Counted from the first letter of the stretch, positions 25,111-33,960 are shown. The stretch is 64,000 nucleotides of DNA from Rugamonas sp. A1-17 (GCA_025548565.1 JAJLPB010000007.1:186001-250000); one strand, 5' to 3'. Made by a program: numbers and translations. Notes: generated from the letters alone by a model not told the origin.

Positions 25111-26457
25111 CTACTCGCCCTCTTCAATGCGCATGGCCAACGCCGCCGCGATGAACATGGAGACGCCGCCGAGCACCAGCATCATCACGGCGCTGCCGTT
25201 AAAGACGTGCGTGAGGAAGTAACCCAGGCAGACGCCGGATACCACCTGCGGAATCACGATCGACATGTTGAACATGCCCATGTACATGCCCATTTTCTTC
25301 GCTGGAATCTTCCCCGCGAGGATGGCATACGGCATCGACAAGGTGCTGGCCCACGCTAGCCCGACGCCGGCGAACGACAGCAGCAACACCATCGGCGACG
25401 TGATGAAGTAGATCGACACGAAGCTGAGTCCGCCGACGACCAGTGCCAGCGCGTGCGCGGTCTTGCGGCTGGTACGCGTTGCGATCAGCGGCAGCACGAA
25501 GGCGAAGGCGATCGAGGCGGCGTTGTAGACGGCGCCGCACACGCCCCACCAGTTGGCGCCTTCGTTGTACAGCGCGGAGGTGGTGTCGGTGGCGTGGTAG
25601 ATGTGCTGCGTCAGCGTGGCGGTGCCGTAAGTCCACATCGAGAACCAGGTGAACCACGTGAAGAACTGCACGAGCGACAATTGCACCATGATCTTCGGCA
25701 TGTTGAGGTAGTCGTTCACGAAGCCGCGCAGGCCGGTCGGCGCGTGCGCCTCCGCTTCCTGTTCGGGATGGAACTGGCTTAGCTGCTCGGGCGAGTATTC
25801 GCGGGTGCGCAGCACGGTCCACAGCACCGCCGCCAGATAGATCGCACCGCCGATATAGAAGGCATAGACCACCGAGTCCGGTGTCTTGCCGGCAGCGGCG
25901 GTGTTGGCCACATCGAACCAGTGCGTCAGCACCCAGGGCAGGGCCGAGGCGCCCACCGCGCCCACGCCGATGAAGAAGGTTTGCACCGCATAGCCGGTGG
26001 TCAGCTGCTCCTTCGGCAGCAGGTCGCCGACGAAGGCGCGGAACGGCTCCATCGAAATATTGATCGCGACATCGAGCACCAGCAGCATGGCGGCGGCGGT
26101 CCACAGGAGCGTGGCGTTCGGCATGCCCAGCATCGCCAGCGTGGCCAGCACGGCGCCGAGGAAGAAGTAGGGCCGGCGACGGCCCCAGCGGCCCCAGGTG
26201 CGGTCGCTCAGGTAGCCGATGATGGGTTGCACCAGCAGGCCGGCCAGCGGCGCCGCGGTCATCAGGAAGCCGATCTTGTCGAGCTCGGCGCCCATGGTCT
26301 GGAAGATACGGGGGACGTTGCTTTGCTGGAGAGCGAAGCCGGCCTGGATGCCGAGAAAACCAAAGCTCATGTTCCAGATGGCCCAGAACGACAGCTTCGG
26401 TTTCGATGTGGGCGCGATGGCGCCGCCGGTTTCGGCCAATTTCACGTTTGCATGCAT
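25111..26457 (-). CDS. MFS sugar transporter (GPH/SLC45-like)
   Basis: A 448-residue transporter with about 12 membrane helices, resembling the glycoside-pentoside-hexuronide/SLC45 sucrose-maltose type. Signs are LSFWAIWNMSFGFLGIQAGFALQQSNVPRIF and the loop GYLSDRTWGRWGRRRPYF with the conserved Asp/Arg. The start at 26457 (MHANVKLAE) was preferred over 26481 because CGGAG lies 7 bases upstream of it and nothing similar precedes 26481. No sugar enzymes adjoin it, so the substrate (alpha-glucoside?) is inferred from family only. Confidence 0.85.
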   Translation of the reverse strand: MHANVKLAETGGAIAPTSKPKLSFWAIWNMSFGFLGIQAGFALQQSNVPRIFQTMGAELDKIGFLMTAAPLAGLLVQPIIGYLSDRTWGRWGRRRPYFFLGAVLATLAMLGMPNATLLWTAAAMLLVLDVAINISMEPFRAFVGDLLPKEQLTTGYAVQTFFIGVGAVGASALPWVLTHWFDVANTAAAGKTPDSVVYAFYIGGAIYLAAVLWTVLRTREYSPEQLSQFHPEQEAEAHAPTGLRGFVNDYLNMPKIMVQLSLVQFFTWFTWFSMWTYGTATLTQHIYHATDTTSALYNEGANWWGVCGAVYNAASIAFAFVLPLIATRTSRKTAHALALVVGGLSFVSIYFITSPMVLLLSFAGVGLAWASTLSMPYAILAGKIPAKKMGMYMGMFNMSIVIPQVVSGVCLGYFLTHVFNGSAVMMLVLGGVSMFIAAALAMRIEEGE

Positions 26458-26486
26458 GAGGATCTCCGTTTTTGTGGCCATATTAT

Positions 26487-26502
26487 CTACTTGAAAAAGT
26501 AG
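26487..26502. promoter_or_regulatory. Palindrome upstream of the MFS transporter
   Basis: CTACTT-GAAA-AAGTAG is a perfect 6-bp inverted repeat with a 4-base centre, located 30 bp upstream of the chosen transporter start. It is a reasonable repressor operator; the regulator is not in the immediate neighbourhood. Confidence 0.45.
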
Positions 26503-26566
26503 TTTGGCTACAAAATGCGGAGATCCTGTGTAAAACGACGTGATTCCTTTGTATCTTCGCTACATT

Positions 26567-27052
26567 CTAGCGGCGGCGCGATTCCCGCTCCGGATCCGGC
26601 CCGTTGACCATGGCCTGGACGATGCCGTTGCGGTCGAATTCCACATGCATCACGGAATCCCACACGTTTTGCTCCTTGTAGCGATAAACCCACACATCGC
26701 CGTCCACGCTGGCGTAATGCACCTGCTGCGCCGGACGGCCGAAGGTGATGAGTACGGTTTGCTTGTCATCCTTGCGCGGCTTGATGGTGGCGAACTTCTC
26801 GCTGCTGAGCACCTGTTCGAAGGAAATCAGCTTGCCGTCCGGGCCGATGCGGGCCATGTGGGTGTACTGGCCGAACGGGCCGCCGGCGTACTCCAGCATG
26901 ATGTCCTGGCCGTTGGCATAGGTGGCGGTGGGCTGGCCCAGCTTGGCCTTGACGGCGTCGACCGGTTCACCGGCCGCCAGCGGAGGGGTATTGAGGCTGG
27001 CGCAGGCGCTTAGTACGGCTGGCAAGATTGCCACAAATATCAGTTTTTTCAT
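26567..27052 (-). CDS. BamE/SmpA-like outer-membrane lipoprotein
   Basis: A 161-residue protein starting MKKLIFVAILPAVLSACASL with a clear lipobox (LSAC), so a lipoprotein. The segment GEPVDAVKAKLGQPTATYANGQDIMLEYAGGPFGQYTHM has the style of SmpA/OmlA-type domains as in BamE. ATG 27052 was chosen because the lipobox is correctly placed from there. It is divergent from rpsO. Whether it is the BamE subunit of the BAM complex or a paralogue is not decided. Confidence 0.75.
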   Translation of the reverse strand: MKKLIFVAILPAVLSACASLNTPPLAAGEPVDAVKAKLGQPTATYANGQDIMLEYAGGPFGQYTHMARIGPDGKLISFEQVLSSEKFATIKPRKDDKQTVLITFGRPAQQVHYASVDGDVWVYRYKEQNVWDSVMHVEFDRNGIVQAMVNGPDPERESRRR

Positions 27053-27221
27053 CGCAAACCCCTCTATAGGACCGGAAAGATAGAACAATTGTAGCCAACA
27101 CAGGATACATGTGGAAGATTTTCCGCTATACTTCCGGGTCTGGTCTTCGGATCAGTTTTTTTTTGAAGTTCACGGTGGGCAGGGTTCAGACTCCGCGCAC
27201 CGCATGTTAAAGGTAAATATC

Positions 27222-27491
27222 ATGACCGTAGAAAACATCAACAAAGCCGCCATTATCGCGGACAACGCCCGTGGTCAAAAAGACACCGGCTCCCCAGAAG
27301 TTCAAGTTGCGCTGCTGACCGCACGCATCAACGAATTGAACGGCCACTTCAAGGCACACAGCAAGGATCACCACTCGCGTCGTGGTCTGATCATGATGGT
27401 TAACCGTCGTAAGAGCCTGCTGTCCTACCTGAAGGGCAAAGATGCTACCCGTTACCGCGATCTGATCGCTAAACTGGGTCTGCGTAAGTAA
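27222..27491 (+). CDS. rpsO: 30S ribosomal protein S15
   Basis: An 89-residue ribosomal protein that binds 16S rRNA early in 30S assembly. It is recognised by GSPEVQVALLTARINELNGHFKAHSKDHHSRRGLIMMVNRRKSLLSYLK. ATG 27222 gives the standard length; the longer upstream frame is not coding. It precedes pnp, the common bacterial order. Confidence 0.97.
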   Translation: MTVENINKAAIIADNARGQKDTGSPEVQVALLTARINELNGHFKAHSKDHHSRRGLIMMVNRRKSLLSYLKGKDATRYRDLIAKLGLRK

Positions 27492-27515
27492 TTTTTGCGT
27501 CATCCGGCTTAATCG

Positions 27516-27550
27516 AAATGCCTGCGCCAGTTTGCTGACGCGGGCATTTT
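27516..27550 (+). terminator. Long hairpin between rpsO and pnp
   Basis: A stem of about 15 bp (AAATGCCTGCGCCAG with CTGACGCGGGCATTT, one G-U pair and one mismatch) and a TTTG loop, ending in TTTT, lies 24 bp after rpsO. It may terminate part of the rpsO transcripts or act as a processing site. An RNase III site near this place is known in E. coli, but function here is inference. Confidence 0.7.
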
Positions 27551-27721
27551 GTCATTTTCGCCGGGAAAAACTTGCCAAGCAGAATAGCGTCTTGGCAGTG
27601 CGACATGGAATTCCTGGGTTTTAGCAGTTGCAGTAAATTGTAGTAAAGATGGCGCATGCCGTCTGTGGTGAGGTGAACGACAGCCCCTGAAAATCTGTCG
27701 GCAAATAGAAAGGGATTACCC

Positions 27722-29845
27722 ATGTTTAATAAAGTTACGAAAACCTTCCAGTACGGTCAACATACCGTGACGCTGGAAACCGGCGAAATCGCTCGCCAGG
27801 CCTCCGGCGCAGTCATGGTGTCGATTGAAGATACCGTGGTGCTGGCCACTGTCGTCGCGCGCAAAGACGCCAAGCCAGGCCAGGACTTCTTCCCGCTGAC
27901 CGTCGACTACGTTGAGAAAACCTATGCTGCCGGTAAGATCCCGGGCGGTTTCTTCAAGCGTGAAGGTCGTCCTTCGGAAAAAGAAACACTGACATCCCGC
28001 CTGATCGACCGTCCGATCCGTCCTCTGTTCCCAGAAGGCTATCTGAACGAAGTGCAAGTGATCATTCACGTGCTGTCGGTCAACCCGGAAATCGATCCGG
28101 ACATCGCCGCCATGATCGGCGCATCGGCCGCCCTGTGCGTGTCGGGCGTACCGTTCAACGGCCCGGTCGGCGCGGCGCGCGTCGGCTACGCCAACGGCCA
28201 GTACATCCTGAACCCTACCGTTGAACAACTGAAGACCTCGCAGATGGATTTGGTGGTCGCCGGTACCGAAACCGCCGTGCTGATGGTGGAATCGGAAGCG
28301 CAGCAACTGTCCGAAGAAGTCATGCTGGGCGCCGTGGTGTTCGGCCACACCCAGATGAAAGCAGTCATCGACGCGATCCACGAACTGGTGCGCGACGGCG
28401 GCAAGCCGGAAGTCGAGTGGGTGCCACCTGCGAAGAACGAAGCGCTGATCGGCCGCGTGGCGCATTTCGCCGCCGGCAAAATCAACGAAGCGTACCAGAC
28501 CAAAGACAAGCAAGAGCGTACCGCCAAGCTGAAGGCCGCCACCAGCGAAGTGCTGGCCGACCTGGCCGCTGAAGCCGCCGCCGCTGGCGCCGCGCCAGTC
28601 GACGCAGCCGAAGTGAACAACATCCTGTTCGACATGGAAGCCAAGATCGTCCGTACCCAGATCCTGGACGGCGAGCCACGCATCGACGGCCGCGACACCC
28701 GCACCGTGCGTCCGATCTCGATCCGCACCTCGGTGCTGCCACGCACCCACGGTTCGGCCCTGTTCACCCGCGGCGAGACGCAGGCGCTGGTGGTTGCCAC
28801 CCTGGGCACCGCACGCGACAGCCAGAAGATCGACGCGCTGATGGGCGAGTTCACCGACTCCTTCATGCTGCACTACAACATGCCACCGTTCGCCACCGGC
28901 GAAACCGGCCGCGTGGGCACGCCTAAGCGCCGCGAAATCGGCCACGGCCGCCTGGCCAAGCGCGCGCTGATTGCCGCGCTGCCAGCACCGGAAGAGTTCA
29001 GCTACTCCGTGCGCCTGGTGTCGGAAATCACCGAATCGAACGGTTCGTCGTCGATGGCTTCGGTCTGCGGCGGCTGCCTGGCGCTGATGGACGCTGGCGT
29101 TCCAATGAAAGAGCACGTCGCCGGTATCGCGATGGGCCTGATCAAGGAAGGCGGCAAGTTCGCCGTGCTGTCGGACATCCTGGGCGATGAAGATCACCTG
29201 GGCGACATGGACTTCAAGGTCGCTGGTACCCGCAACGGTATCACCGCGCTGCAGATGGACATCAAGATCATGGGCATCACCAAGGAAATCATGCAAGTGG
29301 CACTGGCGCAAGCCAAGGAAGGCCGCGAGCACATCCTGGGCGAAATGCAAAAAGCCATGCCGCATGTGAAGACCGAACTGTCGGACTTCGCACCGCGCCT
29401 GATCACCATCAAGATCAATCCAGAGAAGATCCGTGACGTGATCGGCAAGGGCGGCGCAGTCATCCGCGCGCTGACCGAAGAGACCGGCACCCAGATCGAC
29501 ATCAGCGACGAAGGCGTGGTCACCATCGCTTCCGTCGACGCTGCCGCCGGCCAGGAAGCCAAGCGCCGCATCGAAGAGCTGACCGCATCGGTCGAAGTGG
29601 GCAAGACCTACGACGGCGTGGTGTTGAAGCTGCTGGACTTCGGCGCGATCGTTCAGGTCATGCCAGGCAAGGATGGTCTGCTGCACATCTCGCAAATCGC
29701 CAACGAGCGCGTCAACGCCGTTGCCGACTACCTGAAAGAAGGCCAGGCAGTGCGCGTCAAGGTTCTGGAAACCGACGACCGCGGCCGCCTGAAACTGTCG
29801 ATGAAAGCCGCTGCTGAAGAAGCCGCTGCTAGCGCCGCACAGTAA
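27722..29845 (+). CDS. pnp: Polyribonucleotide nucleotidyltransferase (PNPase)
   Basis: A 707-residue phosphorolytic 3'-5' exoribonuclease of the RNA degradosome. Domain order is standard: RNase PH 1 (about 1-150), a helical linker, RNase PH 2 (about 320-545, with TRGETQALVVATLGT and ADILGDEDHLGDMDFKVAG-like sequence), then KH (about 555-615, IGKGGAVIRALTEETG) and S1 (about 620-690, YDGVVLKLLDFGAIVQVMPG). It is preceded by rpsO and followed by a terminator. Confidence 0.97.
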   Translation: MFNKVTKTFQYGQHTVTLETGEIARQASGAVMVSIEDTVVLATVVARKDAKPGQDFFPLTVDYVEKTYAAGKIPGGFFKREGRPSEKETLTSRLIDRPIRPLFPEGYLNEVQVIIHVLSVNPEIDPDIAAMIGASAALCVSGVPFNGPVGAARVGYANGQYILNPTVEQLKTSQMDLVVAGTETAVLMVESEAQQLSEEVMLGAVVFGHTQMKAVIDAIHELVRDGGKPEVEWVPPAKNEALIGRVAHFAAGKINEAYQTKDKQERTAKLKAATSEVLADLAAEAAAAGAAPVDAAEVNNILFDMEAKIVRTQILDGEPRIDGRDTRTVRPISIRTSVLPRTHGSALFTRGETQALVVATLGTARDSQKIDALMGEFTDSFMLHYNMPPFATGETGRVGTPKRREIGHGRLAKRALIAALPAPEEFSYSVRLVSEITESNGSSSMASVCGGCLALMDAGVPMKEHVAGIAMGLIKEGGKFAVLSDILGDEDHLGDMDFKVAGTRNGITALQMDIKIMGITKEIMQVALAQAKEGREHILGEMQKAMPHVKTELSDFAPRLITIKINPEKIRDVIGKGGAVIRALTEETGTQIDISDEGVVTIASVDAAAGQEAKRRIEELTASVEVGKTYDGVVLKLLDFGAIVQVMPGKDGLLHISQIANERVNAVADYLKEGQAVRVKVLETDDRGRLKLSMKAAAEEAAASAAQ

Positions 29846-29864
29846 TCCCGGACTCGTCCGATCG

Positions 29865-29892
29865 AAAGCCGCCCTTCGGGGCGGTTTTTTTT
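29865..29892 (+). terminator. Intrinsic terminator after pnp
   Basis: GCCGCCC-TTCG-GGGCGG forms a tight hairpin with an extra-stable tetraloop, followed by eight T residues. It is placed about 20 bp after the pnp stop. Confidence 0.92.
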
Positions 29893-29932
29893 CGCTCCGA
29901 ACTTTCAGAGCCGCGCCCGGTCTAATCCGATC

Positions 29933-30364
29933 ATGGGCACTTTATACGACGACGACATCATTGCCTGGTCCGAACAGCAGGCGGCCTTGCTGCGCGCCGG
30001 CCGCTGGGAATTGCTGGACCACGACAACATCGCCGGGGAGATCGAGGATGTGGGCCATCGGGAAAAGAAGGAGTTGCGCAGTCGGCTGATCGTATTGCTC
30101 GCGCATCTGTTGAAGTGGCAATTCCAGGCATCGCACCGTGGCCCCAGTTGGGTGCAGACCATACGCACCCAGCGTGTGGCGATTGACGACGCGTTGGAAG
30201 ATTGTCCCAGTCTGCTGACGCTGCTGGACGATCCGCAATGGCTGGCAACGGCCTATCGCCGCGCCGTAAGGGATGCCCAGGCGCAGACGCAGCTGAAGGT
30301 TTTTCCCACCGAACTACCGTGGCGCATGGAGCAAGTCCTATCGCCCGATTTCTGGCCCGGTTAA
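29933..30364 (+). CDS. DUF29 family protein, copy 1
   Basis: A 143-residue helical DUF29 protein. Family pattern: LYDDDIIAWSEQQAALLRAGRWELLDHDNIAGEIEDVG, then IVLLAHLLKWQFQ and SWVQTIRTQR. DUF29 proteins have no known biochemical role and are often multicopy. It is 6 bp upstream of a paralogue of identical length, clearly a tandem duplication. Confidence 0.88.
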   Translation: MGTLYDDDIIAWSEQQAALLRAGRWELLDHDNIAGEIEDVGHREKKELRSRLIVLLAHLLKWQFQASHRGPSWVQTIRTQRVAIDDALEDCPSLLTLLDDPQWLATAYRRAVRDAQAQTQLKVFPTELPWRMEQVLSPDFWPG

Positions 30365-30370
30365 TCAATC

Positions 30371-30802
30371 ATGAGCAACTTATACGAAGACGACATCATT
30401 GCCTGGTCTGAACAGCAGGCGGCCTTGCTGCGCCGGGGCCAGTGGTCGGAGCTGGACATCGACAACATCGCCGAAGAAATCGAGGACATGAATATCAGCC
30501 ACGGCCATCAACTGGCGCACCGGCTGGCGATATTGATGGCTCATCTGTTGAAATGGAAGTACCAGTCGGACCGGCGCGGCGCCAGCTGGAAGAACACCAT
30601 CCGCAACCAGCGCGACAAGATCGACAAGCTGCTGACACCAATGCCCAGCTTGCGCCGTTTGCTGGAAGATCCCGAATGGGATCAGGAAGTCTGGGACGAT
30701 GCGGTCGACCTTGCCGGCCGCGAAGCCAATTTGACCGGCCTGCCCAAAGTCCGGGAATGGGACTTCGGGCAGATATTGTCGACCGATTACTTCCCGTCGT
30801 AG
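30371..30802 (+). CDS. DUF29 family protein, copy 2
   Basis: A 143-residue paralogue of the preceding gene, sharing the opening YEDDIIAWSEQQAALLR and the central LAILMAHLLKWKYQ, SWKNTIRNQR. The C-terminal half has diverged more. Its last 16 bp overlap the end of the convergent dehydrogenase gene. Function unknown. Confidence 0.88.
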   Translation: MSNLYEDDIIAWSEQQAALLRRGQWSELDIDNIAEEIEDMNISHGHQLAHRLAILMAHLLKWKYQSDRRGASWKNTIRNQRDKIDKLLTPMPSLRRLLEDPEWDQEVWDDAVDLAGREANLTGLPKVREWDFGQILSTDYFPS

Positions 30803-32211
30803 GTGACGCGGTACACCCGGCCGCCGTAGTCGTCCGACACGATCATCGAGCCATCCGGCAGCGTGGCCACATCCACCGGCCGGCCGACCACTTCCTCGCC
30901 GCGCAGGAAGCCGTCGATGAAGGCGGTGTCGGTGACGACCTTGCTGTTGTACAGCGTGATCAAGCGCACGCTGTAGCCGCTCTTGGTCGAGCGGTTCCAC
31001 GAGCCGTGCTCGGCGATGTAGACGTTGTTGCGATACGCCTCGGGGAATTGCTTGCCGGTGTAGAAGGTCAAACCCAGCGGCGCCACGTGCGGTCCCAGCT
31101 TGGCGACCGGCGGCTCGAATTCCTCGCAGCTGCGGCCCTTGGCGAAGACCGGGTCCGGCACCACGCCGCCGTGGCAGTAGGGGAAGCCGAAATGCATGCC
31201 AGACTTGGGCGCCACGTTCAGCTCGCACGACGGCGTGTTGTCGCCCATCTCGTCGCGGCCGTTATCAGTGAACCACAGCACCTTGGTGACCGGGTGGAAG
31301 GCGAAGCCCACCGTGTTGCGCACGCCGCGCGCGTATTCCTCCAGCTGGCTGCCGTCGGCGTTCATGCGGTAGATCTTCGCGCTCTTGGTGTCCTCGACGT
31401 CGCACACATTGCACGGCGCGCCGACCGGGATGTACAGCTTTCCGTCCGGCCCGGCCTTGATCACTTTCTCGCCATGCCACTTGTCGTTGGGCAGGCTGAC
31501 CTTGACTACCTCATAAGACGGCTTCTGCGCGTAGCGCTTGTCGATATTGTCGAAGCGGATCACGCGGCTGATCTCGCCCACGTACAGCGCGCCGTTGAGC
31601 AGCGTCACGCCGATCGGGTTTTCCAGCCCCTCGGCCACGGTAATAACGTCGGCCGTCTGCTTGTCGGCGCGTGGCACCAGCGCGTACACCTTGCCGGCCT
31701 TGCGCGAGCCGACGTAGACGATGCCGCTGTCCGACACCACCATGCTGCGCGCGGCGGCGACCTGATTGGCATAGACGCTGATGTGGAAGCCCTTGGGCAG
31801 CTTGAAGCCGCTCAGGTCGGGCACATCGCGCTGCGCCTTGGCCTCGGGCGTCAGCGCAACTGCCGGCTTGGGCGCGCCGGCGCCGGTAGCGGCGGCATTG
31901 GCGGCGATCAGGTCGGCGAGCATGGCGATCTGGCTCGCGCTCAGTGCGGGGGACCAGGCCGGCATATCCTTTTCCGGTACGCCCTTGCTGATGATTTTGA
32001 TGAGGTTGGCCTTGGTGGGCGCGCCGTGCAGCCAGGCGTGATCGCCCAGCGACGGCCCGACAGCGCCCTCCATCTTGACGCCATGGCAGGCGGCGCAATT
32101 GGCCTGGTAAAGCTTTTCGGCCGCGCCGGATTTCGGCTCGGCCGCTTGGGCGGCGAGGGTGGCAACGGCCAGGCAGGCCACGGTGGCGGCGCGGAATGCG
32201 GGATATTTCAT
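30787..32211 (-). CDS. Cytochrome c / sorbosone dehydrogenase-like fusion
   Basis: A 474-residue exported protein: signal peptide (about 1-24), a c-type cytochrome domain (about 28-110) with heme motif CAACH (Cys39, Cys42, His43) and probable axial Met83 (KDMPAW), then a six-bladed propeller of the GSDH/L-sorbosone dehydrogenase type (about 130-474; GFHISVYANQVAAARSMVV, ENPIGVTLLNG, VGFAFHPVTKVLWFTDNGRD, YIAEHGSWNRS). It probably oxidises a sugar or aldose in the periplasm with PQQ and passes electrons to its own heme. No PQQ genes are nearby, so cofactor and substrate are inferred from family. Confidence 0.85.
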   Translation of the reverse strand: MKYPAFRAATVACLAVATLAAQAAEPKSGAAEKLYQANCAACHGVKMEGAVGPSLGDHAWLHGAPTKANLIKIISKGVPEKDMPAWSPALSASQIAMLADLIAANAAATGAGAPKPAVALTPEAKAQRDVPDLSGFKLPKGFHISVYANQVAAARSMVVSDSGIVYVGSRKAGKVYALVPRADKQTADVITVAEGLENPIGVTLLNGALYVGEISRVIRFDNIDKRYAQKPSYEVVKVSLPNDKWHGEKVIKAGPDGKLYIPVGAPCNVCDVEDTKSAKIYRMNADGSQLEEYARGVRNTVGFAFHPVTKVLWFTDNGRDEMGDNTPSCELNVAPKSGMHFGFPYCHGGVVPDPVFAKGRSCEEFEPPVAKLGPHVAPLGLTFYTGKQFPEAYRNNVYIAEHGSWNRSTKSGYSVRLITLYNSKVVTDTAFIDGFLRGEEVVGRPVDVATLPDGSMIVSDDYGGRVYRVTYDGK

Positions 32212-32327
32212 GGACGGTTCCTTTGAGTGGCGACACGGTATTGTGCCAGTGTCTGCCGGCCATAACCATGGCGGCGTGGGCGGATGTACAATATTCCCTC
32301 TTTATCAACCCTGGCTTCCTCTATCCC

Positions 32328-33176
32328 ATGATCAAACCCTTGCTGGCTGCAGTGTTCTGTGGCCTTGCCGTCTTTGCTGACGCCCATGCCGCGGACGACG
32401 ATTGGAACAAACCGGTCGAACCGTTTCAGATTTACGGCAACAGCTATTACGTTGGCGTGAGCAGCCTCAGCTCGGTGCTGGTGACATCGCCGCAAGGACA
32501 CATCCTGCTCGACGGTGGCTATCCCGATTCGCCGCAGCGCATCGCCGCCAGCATCCGCAAGCTGGGCTTCCGCGTGCGGGATATCAAGCTGATACTGAGC
32601 TCGCACGATCACTTCGACCACGCGGGCGGCATCGCCGAGCTGCAGCGCATGACCGGGGCGGCGGTGGTGGCCAGTCCGCCGACGGCAGCAGGCCTGAAGC
32701 GCGGCAGCATGGCGAAGAATGATCCCCAGTTCGTCGGCAGCACGCCGTTCGCCAAGGTGAGCAAGGTACGCACGGTGCGCGATGGAGAAACCGTCAAGGT
32801 CGGGCCGCTGGCGGTGACCGCCATGTACACGCCGGGCCACACCGAGGGCGGCACCAGCTGGACGTGGCGCTCGTGCGAACAAGACCGCTGCGCCAGCATC
32901 GTCTACGCGGACAGCATCAATGCGATTTCCAGCGATGGCTACAAGTTCACCGAGCACCCGGAGGTGGTGAAGCAGTTCGAACGAAGCTACGCTGCGTTGG
33001 AGCGGGCTCCGTGCGACATCATCGTCGCCGTTCATCCGGAATTCTCCGGCATGTGGGAGAAGCGCAAAAGCGGCAAGCCAGATGCCTTCCTGGACGGCGG
33101 CGAAGGCTGCAAAGCCTACGTCAAGGTGGCGCGCGACAAGCTCAATCTGCGTCTGGCGGCGGAGGCGGGCAAATGA
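32328..33176 (+). CDS. Subclass B3 metallo-beta-lactamase
   Basis: A 282-residue periplasmic zinc hydrolase of the MBL fold. The start at 32328 (MIKPLLAAVFCGLAVFADAHA) gives a proper signal peptide; the longer frame from 32196 does not. Zinc ligands match subclass B3: H93-x-H95-x-D97-H98 in SSHDHFDHAGG, H171 in PGHTEGGTSW and H236 in AVHPEFSG. There is no Zn2-site Cys as in B1. The ADSINAIS segment is also typical. B3 enzymes hydrolyse penicillins, cephalosporins and carbapenems; THIN-B of Janthinobacterium is a known chromosomal member. Real resistance activity is not shown. It is coupled (ATGA) to the next gene. Confidence 0.88.
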   Translation: MIKPLLAAVFCGLAVFADAHAADDDWNKPVEPFQIYGNSYYVGVSSLSSVLVTSPQGHILLDGGYPDSPQRIAASIRKLGFRVRDIKLILSSHDHFDHAGGIAELQRMTGAAVVASPPTAAGLKRGSMAKNDPQFVGSTPFAKVSKVRTVRDGETVKVGPLAVTAMYTPGHTEGGTSWTWRSCEQDRCASIVYADSINAISSDGYKFTEHPEVVKQFERSYAALERAPCDIIVAVHPEFSGMWEKRKSGKPDAFLDGGEGCKAYVKVARDKLNLRLAAEAGK

Positions 33177-33880
33177 TCGTGGATTTCGATGTGGCCTATG
33201 ACGATTACGTGCTGAAGGGCGACCAATACGTCGGCACCGATAGCAATCGCGTACTGTACCTGCACGGCGCCGGCGCCAGCACGCGTCGCGGCCACCATCT
33301 GCTGCGCGGTGCGCTGCAGCAGCGCGGCATAGGCAGCACCTGTTTCGACTGCATCGGCCATGGCGACACCGGCGGCGCGTTGGCGCAATCGTCGGTGGCC
33401 AGCCGCACGCGCCAGGCGCAGACGGTGGTTGCGGCGCGCGGCGTGCCGGAGCCGCTGGCGATCGTCGGCGCCAGCATGGGCGCCTACAACGCCATTCGCA
33501 TGACGCAGAGCCATAGCGTCGATGCGCTGGTGCTGATTGTGCCTGGTGTGTACACGCCGTCCGCGTATGAAGTGCCGTTCGGCCCCGAGTTCTCGGCCGT
33601 GATACGGCGCGAGCGCAGTTGGTCCGACAGCGACGCCTGGAATATCCTGTCGCGCTTCGAAGGCCGCCTGCTGGTGATCGCCGCCGAACACGATGCCACG
33701 ATCCCGCTGGAGATCCCGGAACGCCTGGTGTCCGCGGCGACGCGCGCGCAAACGAGCCGGCTGCACATCGTGCAGGGCGCCGAACACAATCGCCTCTGGT
33801 CGCTGCTGGAGGAAGAGCCGGCCAGCTTCGCGGCTGCCGTCGATATGGTGGCCGATGTGGTGAATGGCGGAAGGCAGTAG
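33173..33880 (+). CDS. Alpha/beta-hydrolase
   Basis: A 235-residue alpha/beta-hydrolase-fold protein. It shows an oxyanion segment LYLHGAGASTRRGH, the nucleophile elbow GASMGAYNAI (Ser), a possible Asp in VIAAEHDATIPLE and a final His in GAEHNRLWSL. The start overlaps the beta-lactamase stop, so the two are cotranscribed. The last 16 bases lie inside the tRNA-Sec gene on the other strand, so the C-terminal residues NGGRQ are shaped by the tRNA 3' end. Substrate unknown. Confidence 0.83.
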   Translation: MIVDFDVAYDDYVLKGDQYVGTDSNRVLYLHGAGASTRRGHHLLRGALQQRGIGSTCFDCIGHGDTGGALAQSSVASRTRQAQTVVAARGVPEPLAIVGASMGAYNAIRMTQSHSVDALVLIVPGVYTPSAYEVPFGPEFSAVIRRERSWSDSDAWNILSRFEGRLLVIAAEHDATIPLEIPERLVSAATRAQTSRLHIVQGAEHNRLWSLLEEEPASFAAAVDMVADVVNGGRQ

Positions 33881-33960
33881 GAGTCGAACCTACAGGGGAG
33901 CGTCTGACGCCCCCCACCGGGTTTGAAGCCCGGCCCCATCACCGGATGAGTATGCCTTCC
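33865..33960 (-). tRNA. selC: tRNA-Sec (anticodon UCA)
   Basis: The minus strand folds as a selenocysteine tRNA of about 96 nt including an encoded CCA. Acceptor arms GGAAGGCA / TGCCTTCC give the 8-bp stem typical of bacterial tRNA-Sec, followed by discriminator G and CCA. The anticodon TCA (33924-33926) lies in the loop CTTCAAA, flanked by GGGC...CCC stem bases. The extra arm is long, and the T-arm has GGTTCGACTCC. It lies 6 bp after selB, so is probably transcribed from the same unit. Its 3' end overlaps the convergent hydrolase gene. Confidence 0.95.

Noticed and set aside
27716..29695. 659-residue minus-strand open frame opposite pnp
   Set aside because: Antisense shadow of PNPase.
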